A stretch of DNA of 64,000 bases from assembly GCF_014207705.1 (NCBI RefSeq), contig NZ_JACHIU010000001.1:5076501-5140500 (forward strand). The letters are read 5' to 3'. The position numbers and the translations under genes are program-made. The stretch is from Sphaerisporangium rubeum (lineage in GTDB: Bacteria > Actinomycetota > Actinomycetes > Streptosporangiales > Streptosporangiaceae). The notes under the pieces were generated by a model, which was not told where the DNA came from, did not search any database, and saw nothing but the letters and a program-made list of their open reading frames with translations. This document shows positions 8,713-18,550 of this stretch, in pieces (positions within the stretch are counted from its first letter, which is position 1; each line of letters starts with the position of its first letter).

Positions 8713-10515
8713 ATGGGCCTGCTGGAGGGCATCACCGCACCCGGTGACCTTGACCGTCTCGACGACCGGGACCTCGGCCGCCTCGCCGCCGAGATCCGCG
8801 GGTTCCTGGTGTCCGCGGTGTCCCGTTCCGGGGGGCACCTCGGGTCCAACCTCGGCGCGGTGGAGCTCACCATCGCGGTGCACCGGGTGTTCCGGTCGCC
8901 GGCCGACCGCATTCTGTTCGACACCGGCCACCAGGCGTACGTGCACAAACTGCTCACCGGCCGCCGCGAGGGATTCGAACGGCTGCGCACCAGGGACGGC
9001 CTGTCGGGGTACCCCAACCGCGCCGAGTCGGTGCACGACATCATCGAGAACTCGCACGCCTCCACGGCCCTGTCGTACGCCGACGGCTTCGCCAAGGCGC
9101 ACACCCTGCGCGGCCAGCACGACCGGAACGTCGTGGCGATCGTCGGCGACGGCGCGCTGACCGGCGGCATGGCGTGGGAGGCGCTGAACAACATCGGCGC
9201 GGCGCGGCACCGGCCGGTCGTCATCGTCCTCAACGACAACGGCCGCTCCTACTGCCCCACCGCCGGCGGCCTGGCCCGCCGCCTCGGCGAACTGCGCGGC
9301 CGCGGCCCCGGCGAAGGCGGCGAGACCGGGACGTTCTTCGAAGAACTCGGCATCGCCTACCTCGGCCCGGTGGACGGCCACGACGTGCCGGCCGTCGAGG
9401 CGGCGCTGCGCCGCGCCAAGGACCTGCGGGTCCCCGTGGTGGTGCACTGCGTCACCGTCAAGGGCCGGGGGTACGCGCCGGCCGAGGAGGACCCGGTGGA
9501 GCGGCTGCACTCCCCCGGCCCGTTCGACCCCGGCACCGGGGTGCAGCACCCGAAACCCGCGACCACCTGGACCGGAGTGTTCGGCGGCACGCTGGTGAAG
9601 CTGGCCGAGCAGCGGCCGGACATCGTGGCCGTCACCGCCGCGATGCTGCACCCGGCGGGGCTCGGCGGGTTCGCCGAGCGGTTCCCCGACCGGCTGTACG
9701 ACGTCGGGATCGCCGAGCAGCACGCCGTCACCTCGGCGGCGGGCCTCGCGTACGCCGGGTTCCATCCCGTCGTGGCGATCTACGCGACGTTCCTCAACCG
9801 GGCCTTCGACCAGGTGCTGATGGACGTGGCGCTGCACGGCCTGCCGGTGACGTTCGTGCTGGACCGGGCCGGGGTCACCGGCGACGACGGGCCGAGCCAC
9901 AACGGCATGTGGGACCTGTCGCTGCTGCAGGTCGTGCCGGGGCTGCGCATCGCGGCGCCGCGCGACGGCACGCGGCTCGCCGAGCTGCTGGACCAGGCGG
10001 TGTCGCTCACCGGGCCCTCCGTGGTGCGGTTCCCCAAGGGGCCGCTCGGCCCCGACCTGCCGGCGGTCGCCACGGCGGGGCCGCTGGACGTGCTGGCGCG
10101 CGCCGAGGGTGAGGACGTGCTGCTGGTGGCGTTCGGGCCGATGACCGCCGTGTGCGTGGCGGCGGCGCGGACCCTGCGGGACGCCGGGATCGCGGCGACC
10201 GTGGTGGACCCGCGCTGGGTCGCGCCGCTGCCGGAGGAACTGGCGGAGCTGGCGTCCCGGCACCGGCTCGTCGCCGTGGTCGAGGACAACTGCCGGGTCG
10301 GCGGCGCCGGCGACGGCGTGGCGCGGCTGCTGCGCGACCACGGCGTGGACCTGCCGGTGCGGACGTACGGCATCCCGCGCCGGTTCGCCGGCCACGCCAA
10401 ACGGGCCCAACTCCTGGAGGAGTTCGGTCTCACCGGCGAGGCGGTGGCCGCCGAGGTCGCCGCCACGCTGGAGTCCAGGGACCGTCACCTGGTACGCCAC
10501 GCCGAGCCGGTCTGA
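8713..10515 (+). CDS. dxs: 1-deoxy-D-xylulose-5-phosphate synthase
   Basis: The 600-residue thiamine-diphosphate enzyme condenses pyruvate and glyceraldehyde-3-phosphate, the entry step of the MEP pathway. Visible motifs are [16 protein letters not shown], the ThDP-binding [18 protein letters not shown], and the transketolase-like [17 protein letters not shown] and [20 protein letters not shown]. The start at 8713 ([13 protein letters not shown]) matches the usual DXS N-terminus and has GAGGAG six bases upstream; an ATG at 8689 is less likely. The gap from the prenyl synthase stop is 36 bases. It is probably an extra copy to the genome's housekeeping dxs, dedicated to terpenoid flux. Confidence 0.95.
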   Translation: MGLLEGITAPGDLDRLDDRDLGRLAAEIRGFLVSAVSRSGGHLGSNLGAVELTIAVHRVFRSPADRILFDTGHQAYVHKLLTGRREGFERLRTRDGLSGYPNRAESVHDIIENSHASTALSYADGFAKAHTLRGQHDRNVVAIVGDGALTGGMAWEALNNIGAARHRPVVIVLNDNGRSYCPTAGGLARRLGELRGRGPGEGGETGTFFEELGIAYLGPVDGHDVPAVEAALRRAKDLRVPVVVHCVTVKGRGYAPAEEDPVERLHSPGPFDPGTGVQHPKPATTWTGVFGGTLVKLAEQRPDIVAVTAAMLHPAGLGGFAERFPDRLYDVGIAEQHAVTSAAGLAYAGFHPVVAIYATFLNRAFDQVLMDVALHGLPVTFVLDRAGVTGDDGPSHNGMWDLSLLQVVPGLRIAAPRDGTRLAELLDQAVSLTGPSVVRFPKGPLGPDLPAVATAGPLDVLARAEGEDVLLVAFGPMTAVCVAAARTLRDAGIAATVVDPRWVAPLPEELAELASRHRLVAVVEDNCRVGGAGDGVARLLRDHGVDLPVRTYGIPRRFAGHAKRAQLLEEFGLTGEAVAAEVAATLESRDRHLVRHAEPV

Positions 10516-10618
10516 GCGGCATGGCCGCACCGGACCACACGCGGCCACATGCCATGCCGGAGCACCGACCGACGACCGGACCACACCGGACCACTACGCA
10601 CTCGTGAAGGAGACCCCG

Positions 10619-11809
10619 ATGACGAGCACCACGTCCCCACGCGGCGGCGCCCTGGACCTCGGGTTCCCCGCGCCGCCGTCGCGGCCACCGCGGCGGCGCC
10701 GGGTCTCCCGGCAGATCATGGTGGGTTCCGTGCCGGTCGGCGGTGACGCGCCGGTCAGCGTGCAGTCGATGACGACGACCGTGACCGCGGACATCGACGC
10801 GACGCTCCAGCAGATCGCCGAGCTCACCGCGAGCGGCTGCCAGATCGTGCGGGTCGCGGTGCCGTCGCAGGACGACGCCGACGCGCTGCCGGTCATCGTG
10901 CGCAAGTCGCGCATCCCGGTGATCGCCGACATCCACTTCCAGCCCCGGTACGTCTTCGCGGCCATCGAGGCGGGCTGCGCGGCCGTGCGGGTCAACCCCG
11001 GCAACATCAAACGTTTCGACGACAAGGTCGCCGAGATCGCCAAGGCGGCGTCCGAGCACGGCGTGCCGATCAGGATCGGCGTCAACGCCGGCTCGCTCGA
11101 CCCCCGGCTGCTCGAACGGCACGGCAAGGCGACGGCCGAGGCGCTGGTGGAGTCGGCGTTGTGGGAGTGCTCGTTGTTCGAGGAGCACGGCTTCCGCGAC
11201 CTGAAGATCTCGGTGAAGCACCACGACCCGATCGTGATGATCGAGGCGTACCGCAGGCTCGCCGCGCGCTGCGACTACCCGCTGCATCTCGGGGTGACCG
11301 AGGCGGGTCCGCTGATGCAGGGGACCGTGAAGTCGGCGGTGGCGTTCGGCGTGCTGCTGGCCGAGGGGATCGGCGACACCATCAGGGTGTCGCTGTCGGC
11401 GCCGCCGGCCGAGGAGGTCAAGGTCGGCATCGGCATCCTCGAATCCCTCGGCCTGCGCGAACGCGGCCTGGAGATCGTGTCGTGTCCTTCGTGCGGCCGG
11501 GCCCAGGTGGACGTGTACACCCTCGCCGAGCAGGCGCAGGCGGCGCTCGCCGGCCTGGACCTGCCGCTGCGCGTCGCCGTCATGGGGTGCGTGGTGAACG
11601 GTCCCGGCGAGGCGCGCGAGGCCGACCTCGGCGTGGCGTCCGGCAACGGCAAGGGTCAGATCTTCGTGAAAGGCGAGATCGTCGCCACGGTGCCGGAGTC
11701 ACGGATCGTGGAGACCCTGGTGGAGGAGGCCCTGCGCATCGCGGCCGAGCGCGGCCTGACCGTCCCCGGCCTCGACGACGAGGAACCCGAGCCGGCCGCG
11801 ACCCGGTGA
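10619..11809 (+). CDS. ispG: 4-hydroxy-3-methylbut-2-enyl diphosphate synthase (IspG)
   Basis: The protein has 396 residues and converts MEcPP to HMBPP with a 4Fe-4S cluster, the sixth MEP step. The N-terminal barrel shows [22 protein letters not shown] and [10 protein letters not shown]. The C-terminal iron-sulfur cysteines are in [14 protein letters not shown] and [17 protein letters not shown]. The start at 10619 follows AAGGAG by six bases; an upstream in-frame GTG at 10604 would place that ribosome site inside the gene. It lies about 100 bases after dxs and about 50 bases before ispH in the same direction. Confidence 0.96.
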   Translation: MTSTTSPRGGALDLGFPAPPSRPPRRRRVSRQIMVGSVPVGGDAPVSVQSMTTTVTADIDATLQQIAELTASGCQIVRVAVPSQDDADALPVIVRKSRIPVIADIHFQPRYVFAAIEAGCAAVRVNPGNIKRFDDKVAEIAKAASEHGVPIRIGVNAGSLDPRLLERHGKATAEALVESALWECSLFEEHGFRDLKISVKHHDPIVMIEAYRRLAARCDYPLHLGVTEAGPLMQGTVKSAVAFGVLLAEGIGDTIRVSLSAPPAEEVKVGIGILESLGLRERGLEIVSCPSCGRAQVDVYTLAEQAQAALAGLDLPLRVAVMGCVVNGPGEAREADLGVASGNGKGQIFVKGEIVATVPESRIVETLVEEALRIAAERGLTVPGLDDEEPEPAATR

Positions 11810-11860
11810 GACGCGCTCACCGGCTCATGAGGAACCACCAGGCAGGAGGCCCGTCCCCCC

Positions 11861-12826
11861 ATGGACAACGACATCGGCCCCGAAGGTCCGCGCCGTGTGC
11901 TGCTGGCCCGTCCGCGCGGCTACTGCGCGGGGGTGGACCGCGCGGTGCAGACCGTGGAACGCGCACTGGAGCGGTACGGCGCACCGGTGTACGTGCGCAA
12001 GCAGATCGTGCACAACGTCCACGTCGTGCGGAACCTGGAGGAACGCGGCGCCGTCTTCGTGGAGGACGCCGACGAGGTGCCGGAAGGCGCGGTGGTGGTG
12101 TTCTCCGCGCACGGCGTCGCGCCGTCGGTGCACGAGCAGGCCGCGCGGCGGGGTCTGCGCACCATCGACGCGACCTGTCCCCTGGTCACCAAGGTGCACA
12201 AGGAGGCCAGGCGGTTCGCCGAGGAGGGCTACGACATCCTGCTCATCGGCCACGAGGGCCACGAGGAGGTCGAGGGGACCGCCGGTGAGGCGCCGGAGCG
12301 CATCCACCTGGTGGACGGCCCCGGCGGCGTCGCCGGGGTGACCGTGCGGGACCCGGCACACGTGGCGTGGCTGTCGCAGACCACGCTCTCGGTCGACGAG
12401 ACCGAGGCGACCGTCGCGCTGCTGCGCGAACGGTTCCCCGATCTGGCGGGGCCGCCGTCCGACGACATCTGTTACGCCACGCAGAACCGCCAGACCGCGG
12501 TGAAGGCCATCGCGGCCCGCTCGGACCTCGTCATCGTGGTCGGGTCCACCAACTCCTCCAACTCGGTGCGCCTGGTGGAGGTGGCGCTGCACGCCGGCGC
12601 CGGTGCGGCGTACCTGGTGGACGACGCCGGCGGCATCGATCCGGCGTGGCTCGCCGGGGTGCGGGTGGCCGGCGTCACCAGCGGCGCCTCGGTGCCTGAG
12701 GAACTGGTGGCCGGTGTGCTCAACCGGCTCGCCGAGGCCGGGTTCGCAGAGGTGGAAGAGGTCACTTCGGCACGCGAGAGCCTGGTCTTCTCGCTGCCGC
12801 TCGAACTGCGGGGGGAGCACGCGTGA
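11861..12826 (+). CDS. ispH: 4-hydroxy-3-methylbut-2-enyl diphosphate reductase (IspH)
   Basis: The 321-residue enzyme reduces HMBPP to IPP and DMAPP, the last MEP step. The three cluster-binding cysteines are in [27 protein letters not shown] and [17 protein letters not shown], and the substrate loop [16 protein letters not shown] is intact. Its stop overlaps the next start by four bases (GTGA), which ties precursor supply to a tailoring methyltransferase in one operon. Dxr, IspD, IspE and IspF are absent from the window and must be supplied elsewhere. Confidence 0.96.
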   Translation: MDNDIGPEGPRRVLLARPRGYCAGVDRAVQTVERALERYGAPVYVRKQIVHNVHVVRNLEERGAVFVEDADEVPEGAVVVFSAHGVAPSVHEQAARRGLRTIDATCPLVTKVHKEARRFAEEGYDILLIGHEGHEEVEGTAGEAPERIHLVDGPGGVAGVTVRDPAHVAWLSQTTLSVDETEATVALLRERFPDLAGPPSDDICYATQNRQTAVKAIAARSDLVIVVGSTNSSNSVRLVEVALHAGAGAAYLVDDAGGIDPAWLAGVRVAGVTSGASVPEELVAGVLNRLAEAGFAEVEEVTSARESLVFSLPLELRGEHA

Positions 12827-13674
12827 CCCGGTACGACGACGACGGCCCCGGCGTGCCGGGACCCGCACCCGACGGTGGCGTGGCGCTCTACCTGGACCTG
12901 CTGAAGCGGTGCCTGCTGAACCTCATCTACACCGACCCGCCGATCGCCACACCGTGGCAGGCACGCGGCGAGTTCGACCTCGCGGCGCGGCTGGAAGGCA
13001 AGGACTGGCCGAGCCTGGCCCACACCATGATCGGCATGTCGCGGCTGGACAACCTGCAGATGCTGGTCGAGGACCTGCTGGCGGAGGAGGTCCCCGGCGA
13101 CCTGATGGAGGCCGGCATCGCGCGCGGCGGCGCCGCCGTCTTCATGCGGGCCGTGCTGAAGGCCCACGACGTGCGCGACCGGCTGGTGTGGGCCGCCGAC
13201 TCCTTCGAGGGGTTCCCCCGCACGCTCGACGAGGCCGGCCACGAGTCGCCGCTGCTCGGCGTCATGAGCCAGCTCAGCGGACACGTGAACGACCCGGCCG
13301 GCACGGCGTACGCGCGGTTCCTGCGCGGCACCACCCTCGCCGAGGTGCAGCGGACGTTCGCCGCGTACGGCCTGCTGGACGAGCAGGTGCGGTTCCTCGC
13401 CGGGTGGTTCTCGCACACGCTGCCGATGGCGCCGATCGACCGGCTGGCGCTGCTGCGGCTCGACGCCGACCTGTACGGCTCGACGTACGAGGCGCTGCGT
13501 GTGCTGTACCCCAAGGTGTCGCTCGGCGGGTACGTCATCGTGGACGACTACCACGCCATCGAGGAGTGCCGCGCGGCCGTGCGGGACTACCTGCTGAGCG
13601 TGCACCAGAAGGTCACCCCCGAGCGGGTGGACTACTCGGCGGCGTTCTGGCGCAAGACCGAGGAACCGGGCTGA
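12823..13674 (+). CDS. TylF/MycF-type sugar O-methyltransferase
   Basis: The 283-residue SAM-dependent methyltransferase belongs to the macrocin O-methyltransferase (TylF/MycF) family. Known members methylate a sugar hydroxyl on a glycosylated macrolide using Mg2+. Family features are [29 protein letters not shown], and the metal-binding acids in [15 protein letters not shown] and [13 protein letters not shown]. It is translationally coupled to ispH by a four-base overlap. Its 3' end overlaps the convergent glycosyltransferase gene by 43 bases. With the glycosyltransferase and the MycE-like enzyme next door it predicts an O-methylated sugar on the terpenoid. The exact hydroxyl is unknown. Confidence 0.9.
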   Translation: MTRYDDDGPGVPGPAPDGGVALYLDLLKRCLLNLIYTDPPIATPWQARGEFDLAARLEGKDWPSLAHTMIGMSRLDNLQMLVEDLLAEEVPGDLMEAGIARGGAAVFMRAVLKAHDVRDRLVWAADSFEGFPRTLDEAGHESPLLGVMSQLSGHVNDPAGTAYARFLRGTTLAEVQRTFAAYGLLDEQVRFLAGWFSHTLPMAPIDRLALLRLDADLYGSTYEALRVLYPKVSLGGYVIVDDYHAIEECRAAVRDYLLSVHQKVTPERVDYSAAFWRKTEEPG

Positions 13675-14807
13675 GCCAGCAGGTCGTCGATCAGCGCGGC
13701 GGCGTGGCCGGGGCCGGGGAGCGCGGCCGTCTCCTCGGCGACCCTGGCCGCCGCCGCGCGGTAACGGCCGTCGGACAGCAGGGACGCCGTCATCTCGCGC
13801 ACCACATCGGGGTCCACGTCCTGCGGCGCGACGTGCAGGTACGGCTCCTCGACGCAGCCGGGGTACACCACGGCGGCGCCGAGCGCGGCGCAGCGCCTGG
13901 CGTTGGTGCCGTGGTCGGAGCCGAGCGGGATCAGGCCGAGCGGCAGCCGCTCGGCGAGCGCGCACATGACGGTGTTGAACCCGCCGTGCGAGATCACCGC
14001 GGCGCACCGCTCGAAGATCAGCGAATGCGGCACGTACCGCGCCAGGCGGACGTTCGGCGGCGGCGACGGCAGCACCGACGCCGGGTCGCAGTCGGGACCC
14101 GTGGTGATCACCGCGTGGTAGGGCTGGCCGGCGAACGCCTCGGCGAGCCGTGCGAACACCGTGGTCGCCATGTTGTACATCGTGCCGAGCGTCGCGTACA
14201 CCACCGGCCCGTCCGGCAGCGTGCCGAGCAGCCCGCCGGATCCGCCGGCCGCCACGAGGTCGTACAGCAGCGGCTTGACGTGGTGCTCGTGCGGGAGGCG
14301 CGGCGTGCCGGGACGCGCGAACGACGGCGGGTAGCACGACAGCCACAGGTCGCCGTCCAGCGCCGCCGGGTCCACGCCGTACGCGCGTGCGATCTCCAGC
14401 GCCGGGTGGTAGACGGCGTACTCCGGCGGCAGCCGCAGGCACACCTCGACGACCACCTGCGGGATGCCCTCACGGGCCGCGACCACCATGCTGGCGCCTT
14501 CGAGCCACTGCCGCACCACCACGTCGGGCCGCCAGCGCGCCACGTGCCGCGACAGGTCGCCGATCCACCTCGGGGTCAGCTCGGCGATGAGGCGGCGGCC
14601 ACGCTCCTCGGTGAACTCCTCCGGCCGCAGTTCCCCCGGCGCGCCGATCGGCAGGTGCGGGAAACCGGCGTGCGCGACGTGGCCCGCCATGTCGGGCCCG
14701 GTGGCGACGCGCACGTCGTGACCGGCCGCCGCGACGTGACGCGCCAGCGTGATCATGGGGTTGAGGTGGCCGAGCTGGCCGATGGCGCAGAAGAGAACAC
14801 GTGACAT
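13632..14807 (-). CDS. GT1-family glycosyltransferase (UDP/dTDP-sugar, natural-product type)
   Basis: The 391-residue GT-B glycosyltransferase starts MSRVLFCAIGQLGHLNPMI, the usual acceptor-side glycine loop. Its C-terminal donor site reads ISHGGFNTVMCALAERLPLG followed by GSDHGTNARR, where His and Asn replace the common DQ-xNA pattern only slightly. The family transfers sugars to macrolides, aglycones and terpenoids. It is 13 bases downstream of the MycE-like gene on the same strand, so the two form a sugar-attachment and methylation unit. No deoxysugar biosynthesis genes are in the window, so the donor must come from elsewhere or be a common nucleotide sugar. Confidence 0.9.
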   Translation of the reverse strand: MSRVLFCAIGQLGHLNPMITLARHVAAAGHDVRVATGPDMAGHVAHAGFPHLPIGAPGELRPEEFTEERGRRLIAELTPRWIGDLSRHVARWRPDVVVRQWLEGASMVVAAREGIPQVVVEVCLRLPPEYAVYHPALEIARAYGVDPAALDGDLWLSCYPPSFARPGTPRLPHEHHVKPLLYDLVAAGGSGGLLGTLPDGPVVYATLGTMYNMATTVFARLAEAFAGQPYHAVITTGPDCDPASVLPSPPPNVRLARYVPHSLIFERCAAVISHGGFNTVMCALAERLPLGLIPLGSDHGTNARRCAALGAAVVYPGCVEEPYLHVAPQDVDPDVVREMTASLLSDGRYRAAAARVAEETAALPGPGHAAALIDDLLAQPGSSVLRQNAAE

Positions 14808-14820
14808 TCATGCTCCGTAA

Positions 14821-15939
14821 TCAGCCGCCGCGGGGAATCCACGACGGAGCGCCTTGCTCGTCGTTGTCGCCTTTCTCCACGACCATCAGATTGTGGTGGA
14901 AATGCACCGCAACGACGTGCCGGTCGAAAAGGGAAGGCGAGTGGCCGGGACCGGTGAATTCACGGTGCTGGAGGCCGTCGATCAGCGTCTTGGCGAATTC
15001 CATGGTCGTCGTGGGGCCGCCGCCGCCGAACGCCGGCCAGTAGGACGTCTGCGTGTCCTCCACGACGTACAGGCCGCCGGGCCGCACGTGCGGGAACAGT
15101 TCGCGCAGGGACAGCAGCACGTGCTCGTTGAGGTGGCTGCCGTCGTCGATCACGATGTCGAAGGGGCCGTGCTCGGCGGCGAGCGCGCGCAGTGCCGCCG
15201 GGTCCCCCTGGTCGCCTTGGAGGGTGCGGATCCTCGGGCCGCGCACGCCGGTCTTGCCGAACAGGTCGAGTCCGTAGATCAGTCCGCGTGGGAAGTAGCG
15301 CTGCCACATGCGCAGCGAGGCGCCGCCTGCGGCGGGGTCCTGGTAGCCGCCGACGCCGATCTCCAGCAGGCGCACCGGACGGTCGCGCAGCGGCGCGAGG
15401 TAGCGCGCGTAGTGCGGGGTGTACCAGTGCAGGGTGCCGTACTTGTCGGTGCCGTAGCGGGTGGCGAGGCGGTCGAGGTTCTCCGGCTGCGGCGGGTGGC
15501 AGGCGGTGACGACGGCCTCCACGGCGCGGCCGAGCGAGTGGACCGACGCCAGGGCCGCGCCGAGCCGTTCGCCGTCCGGCCAGAGCACCTCGGCGCGTGC
15601 CGCTCTGCGTCCGCCGCCGTACACGGCGCGGGTCAGCGCGGCCAGGTCGCAGGCCACCAGCGCGTCAGGCGGCCGGCCGTCCGCGGGTACGGCGGTGAGG
15701 CCGGCGGAGGAGACGGTGAAGGTGTAGGCGTGGACCTGGCGCGCGCCGGGGAACTCGGCGCGCAGGGTGTACTCGCGGTCCAGGGCCGGCGGGTCGAAGC
15801 GGGCCGCGATCTCGTCCACGAGAATCGCGGCGGCGCATTCTTCGCCGATTTCGTCGATGACGGCACGAATTTCGTCTTCCGTGCCTCCTGCCGAGCTGAG
15901 AAGACGCCGGATCGGCGTTTCTGTCCCGATCACGCGCAC
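14821..15939 (-). CDS. MycE-like sugar O-methyltransferase
   Basis: The protein has about 372 residues. The C-terminal two thirds match the MycE/ElmMI/OleY type of metal-dependent O-methyltransferase: YGTDKYGTLHWYTPHY, the SAM loop VRLLEIGVGGYQDPAAGG, SLRMWQRYFPRGLIYGLDLF, and metal-ligand segments DIVIDDGSHLNEH and YVVEDTQTSYWP. The N-terminal 130 residues resemble the helical/auxiliary domain of MycE. Known relatives methylate deoxysugar hydroxyls after glycosyl transfer. The start is uncertain: GTG at 15939 has AAAAGG ten bases upstream, while GTG at 15969 would add ten residues. Together with the TylF-like gene this is the same enzyme pair that methylates adjacent hydroxyls of one sugar in mycinamicin biosynthesis. 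Confidence 0.88.
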   Translation of the reverse strand: MRVIGTETPIRRLLSSAGGTEDEIRAVIDEIGEECAAAILVDEIAARFDPPALDREYTLRAEFPGARQVHAYTFTVSSAGLTAVPADGRPPDALVACDLAALTRAVYGGGRRAARAEVLWPDGERLGAALASVHSLGRAVEAVVTACHPPQPENLDRLATRYGTDKYGTLHWYTPHYARYLAPLRDRPVRLLEIGVGGYQDPAAGGASLRMWQRYFPRGLIYGLDLFGKTGVRGPRIRTLQGDQGDPAALRALAAEHGPFDIVIDDGSHLNEHVLLSLRELFPHVRPGGLYVVEDTQTSYWPAFGGGGPTTTMEFAKTLIDGLQHREFTGPGHSPSLFDRHVVAVHFHHNLMVVEKGDNDEQGAPSWIPRGG

Positions 15940-16072
15940 ACGGTAACAGCCTTTTCCCCGGCGGCTCACCGGGCCGGTGGCGGGTCGTCCGCATCCGGCC
16001 CATCAACTGGGGAAGTCCCTAGCCGGTGACGGCGGAAATCACCAGAGTCCGAACCTGCTTGCGCGCGGAAAA

Positions 16073-16100
16073 TTAGGAGCCTTATAGTTAGACTCCTAAC
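16073..16100. promoter_or_regulatory. MarR-type operator overlapping the promoter of the MarR gene
   Basis: TTAGGAG (16073-16079) is an exact inverted copy of CTCCTAA (16093-16099). Inside, GTTAG-ACTC-CTAAC (16087-16100) is a 5-4-5 inverted repeat. TATAGT (16083-16088) is a plausible -10 box between the arms. It lies just ahead of the MarR start at 16114, a layout typical of self-repression. Confidence 0.6.
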
Positions 16101-16113
16101 GAGATGGAGAGCC

Positions 16114-16755
16114 ATGCCTGACGAGTCACCGTTCGCCTTCGACGCGACAGGTTTCCTGTACAACCCGCAGCTGCGCGGCCTGGTCGGCCACGACCTGGCC
16201 CCCGACGTCCTCGCCGTCGTCGAGGCGTTCGCCGCCATCAACCAGGCCGCCAAGCTCAACCGCTGGGCCCTGGAGCGCTGGGCCGTGCGTCACGGGCTCA
16301 GCGAGGCCCGCCTCCAGGTGCTCCTGGTCCTGCGCCGCCAGCCGAACGGCATGCGCCTGGTCAACCTGGCCGCCACGCTGGAGGTCGCTCCCCCGTCGCT
16401 CACCGGCCTCATCGACTCGCTGGAGAAGGACGGCCTGGTGCGGCGCGTCCCCGACCCCGGCGACCGCCGTTCGATGCTCGCCACGCTGACCGCGACCGGC
16501 CGCGAGCGGGTCGACGAGATCTGGTCCACCCAGGTCGAGCACCAGGTCGGCATCACCGACGGCATCACCACCGAGGAGCTCGTGCAGCTCCGGCACCTGT
16601 GCCTCCGTCTCGTCGAGAACGTCAAGAGGGCGACGACCAGGAACGGCCCCGGCGCCGCCGCACAGAACCGGCCGAAGGCCGACCGTGGAGACCACAGTGA
16701 CCAAGAACGACAAGACCGTCCGGGACGGCGAGCCGTCCCGTCCCGCGACCGCTGA
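16114..16755 (+). CDS. MarR-family transcriptional regulator
   Basis: The 213-residue winged-helix regulator has a recognition helix and wing in MRLVNLAATLEVAPPSLTGL and VRRVPDPGDRRSMLATLTATG, the MarR signature with its DxRS/R wing. GAGATGGAGAGCC upstream gives a good ribosome site. Its last 59 bases overlap the likely start of the DHA2 exporter gene, so both are in one transcript. The usual job of such a pair is ligand-relieved repression of the exporter, here probably responding to the terpenoid or an intermediate. The C-terminal 40 residues are hydrophilic and low complexity. Confidence 0.92.
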   Translation: MPDESPFAFDATGFLYNPQLRGLVGHDLAPDVLAVVEAFAAINQAAKLNRWALERWAVRHGLSEARLQVLLVLRRQPNGMRLVNLAATLEVAPPSLTGLIDSLEKDGLVRRVPDPGDRRSMLATLTATGRERVDEIWSTQVEHQVGITDGITTEELVQLRHLCLRLVENVKRATTRNGPGAAAQNRPKADRGDHSDQERQDRPGRRAVPSRDR

Positions 16756-18481
16756 CGACGACGCGCCGTTACCCCGGCCGCAGAACGCCGGCGAGCCCCG
16801 CACCCGCGCGTCCGGACCCACCGATCCGGCGCACACCGCCGGCTCCACCACTCGTACCGGCACCGACGGGCCCCCTGCCGTCTCCCCTGAGGACGACGGC
16901 CCCGTGCTCACCGCCTCGCGCAAGGCGGCGGCGACCGTCGGCGTCGGCATCGCGCTGCTGGTGGTGTCGCTCGACGGCACCATCGTCGGCACCGCGATGC
17001 CGCGCATCCTCGCCGACCTGCACGGGCTCAGCTACTACGCCTGGGTGGTCACCGCGTACCTCGTGACCTCCACCATCCTCATGCCGATCGCCGGCAAGCT
17101 CGGCGACCTGTTCGGCCGCAAGCCGCTCGTGCTCATCGGCCTGTTCGGCTTCCTCGGCACCTCCTGGCTGGTCGGCGCGTCCACCAGCACCGTGCAGCTC
17201 ATCCTGCTGCGCGGCGTGCAAGGCCTGTTCGGCGGCATCCTCACCGCCGTCACGTTCGCCGTGGTCGCCGACATCCACCCGGTACGCCAGCGCGTCAAGA
17301 TCCACGGCATCTTCAGCGCCATCATCGGGCTGTCGGTCGTGGCCGCGCCGCCGCTCGGCGGGTACATCACCGACAACTGGGGCTGGCGCTGGATCTTCTA
17401 CGTCAACGTCCCCATCGGCGCGCTCGCCGTCGCGCTCACTTTGATGTTCCTGCCGTACGTCGCGACCAGGCGCGGCTGGCGCGACATCGACTTCGCCGGC
17501 TGCGTCGCGCTGACCGTCGCGCTCGTCCCCATCCTCGTCGCGCTGTCCATCAGCAACGACCACGCCTGGACGTCCCCGCTGATGCTGGGCCTGGTCGCGG
17601 TGTCCGCCGTCGGCCTGCCGGTGTTCCTGTTCGTGGAGCGTTCCGTCGCCAACCCCATCGTGCCGCTGCGCCTGTTCCTCGACCCGGTGTTCAGCATCGC
17701 GATGGTCATCGCCGGCCTGTCCGCCGTCGGCCTGTACGGCCTCGCGGTGTTCATCCCCCTGCTGTACCAAGGGGTGCTCGGCGAGACCGCCACCGGCTCA
17801 GGCACGCTGCTCACGCCGCTGCTGCTCGGCATGCTGGTCTCGGCGCCCCTGTCCGGCCAGCTCATCGCCAGGGTGCGTCACTACCGGTACGTCGGCACGG
17901 TCGGCCTCGCCGCCATGATCGCCGGCCTGCTCATGCTGACCACGGTCACCGTCACCAGCCCCGACTGGCACGTCGCGCTGGACCTCGTGATCCTCGGCAT
18001 CGGCATGGGCCTGGTGTGGCCGCTGTCCACGGCCGTCGTGCAGGCGTCCATGACCAAGGACGTCGTCGGGGTCGCCACCGCGCAGGTCAACTTCTGGCGC
18101 AACCTCGGCGGCACCGTCGCCGTCGTGGTCCTCGGCAGCATCATGGCCAACCGCCTCACCGCCGAGATCGCGTCCCGGATGACCGCGCTGCGCGCACCTG
18201 CCGACCTGGTCGGCCGGATCACCGGTGGCGCGCAGCAGGACCTGTCCACGCTGTTCGACCCGGCCGCGGTGGCGCGGCTGCGGGAAAGCCTCCCCGAGGC
18301 GGAACGCGCCATGTTCGACATGGTCGAGCACTCCATGCGCGCGGGGCTGGCCGACGTCCTGCACCAGGTGTTCCTGGTGGCCGCCGTCATCCTCGCGATC
18401 CCCCTGGTCGCGAGCCTGTTCCTCAAGGAGACCCCGATCCCGCCGGCGTCCGGGCGCCGGGCCTCCGCCGGCGGGTCCTGA
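16697..18481 (+). CDS. DHA2-family (EmrB/QacA-type) MFS drug exporter
   Basis: The membrane protein has about 594 residues and 14 predicted TM segments. Motif A-like GKLGDLFGRKPLV and motif C-like GLSVVAAPPLGGYITDNWGWRWIF identify the DHA2 14-TMS proton antiporters. The first 75 residues are a hydrophilic Pro/Thr/Asp-rich N-terminus, longer than usual. The start is probably GTG at 16697 with GGAG seven bases upstream; GTG at 16685 is also in frame. It is coupled to the MarR gene and is the likely self-resistance or export pump of the terpenoid cluster. Confidence 0.92.
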   Translation: MTKNDKTVRDGEPSRPATADDDAPLPRPQNAGEPRTRASGPTDPAHTAGSTTRTGTDGPPAVSPEDDGPVLTASRKAAATVGVGIALLVVSLDGTIVGTAMPRILADLHGLSYYAWVVTAYLVTSTILMPIAGKLGDLFGRKPLVLIGLFGFLGTSWLVGASTSTVQLILLRGVQGLFGGILTAVTFAVVADIHPVRQRVKIHGIFSAIIGLSVVAAPPLGGYITDNWGWRWIFYVNVPIGALAVALTLMFLPYVATRRGWRDIDFAGCVALTVALVPILVALSISNDHAWTSPLMLGLVAVSAVGLPVFLFVERSVANPIVPLRLFLDPVFSIAMVIAGLSAVGLYGLAVFIPLLYQGVLGETATGSGTLLTPLLLGMLVSAPLSGQLIARVRHYRYVGTVGLAAMIAGLLMLTTVTVTSPDWHVALDLVILGIGMGLVWPLSTAVVQASMTKDVVGVATAQVNFWRNLGGTVAVVVLGSIMANRLTAEIASRMTALRAPADLVGRITGGAQQDLSTLFDPAAVARLRESLPEAERAMFDMVEHSMRAGLADVLHQVFLVAAVILAIPLVASLFLKETPIPPASGRRASAGGS

Positions 18482-18527
18482 CCGCGGCCCCCTCCGGTCC
18501 GCCGCCACGTCCCGCGAGGTCTCACGG

Positions 18528-18550
18528 CCGGAAAAGCTGGGGTTTTCCGG
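18528..18550 (+). terminator. Hairpin after the exporter gene
   Basis: CCGGAAAA and TTTTCCGG form an 8-base perfect stem with a 7-base loop. It sits 47 bases after the exporter stop and about 170 bases before the next P450 start. It may end the MarR/exporter transcript or attenuate read-through. Confidence 0.45.

Noticed and set aside
7726-10584. Antisense open frame of about 950 codons opposite the prenyl synthase and dxs genes
   Set aside because: It is a by-product of high-GC codon usage. The plus-strand genes show intact catalytic motifs and the antisense translation shows no domain.
12472-14442. Antisense/mixed frame of about 656 codons that joins parts of ispH, the TylF-like gene and the glycosyltransferase region
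   Set aside because: It crosses gene boundaries and contains no recognisable domain; the supported genes explain the whole interval.
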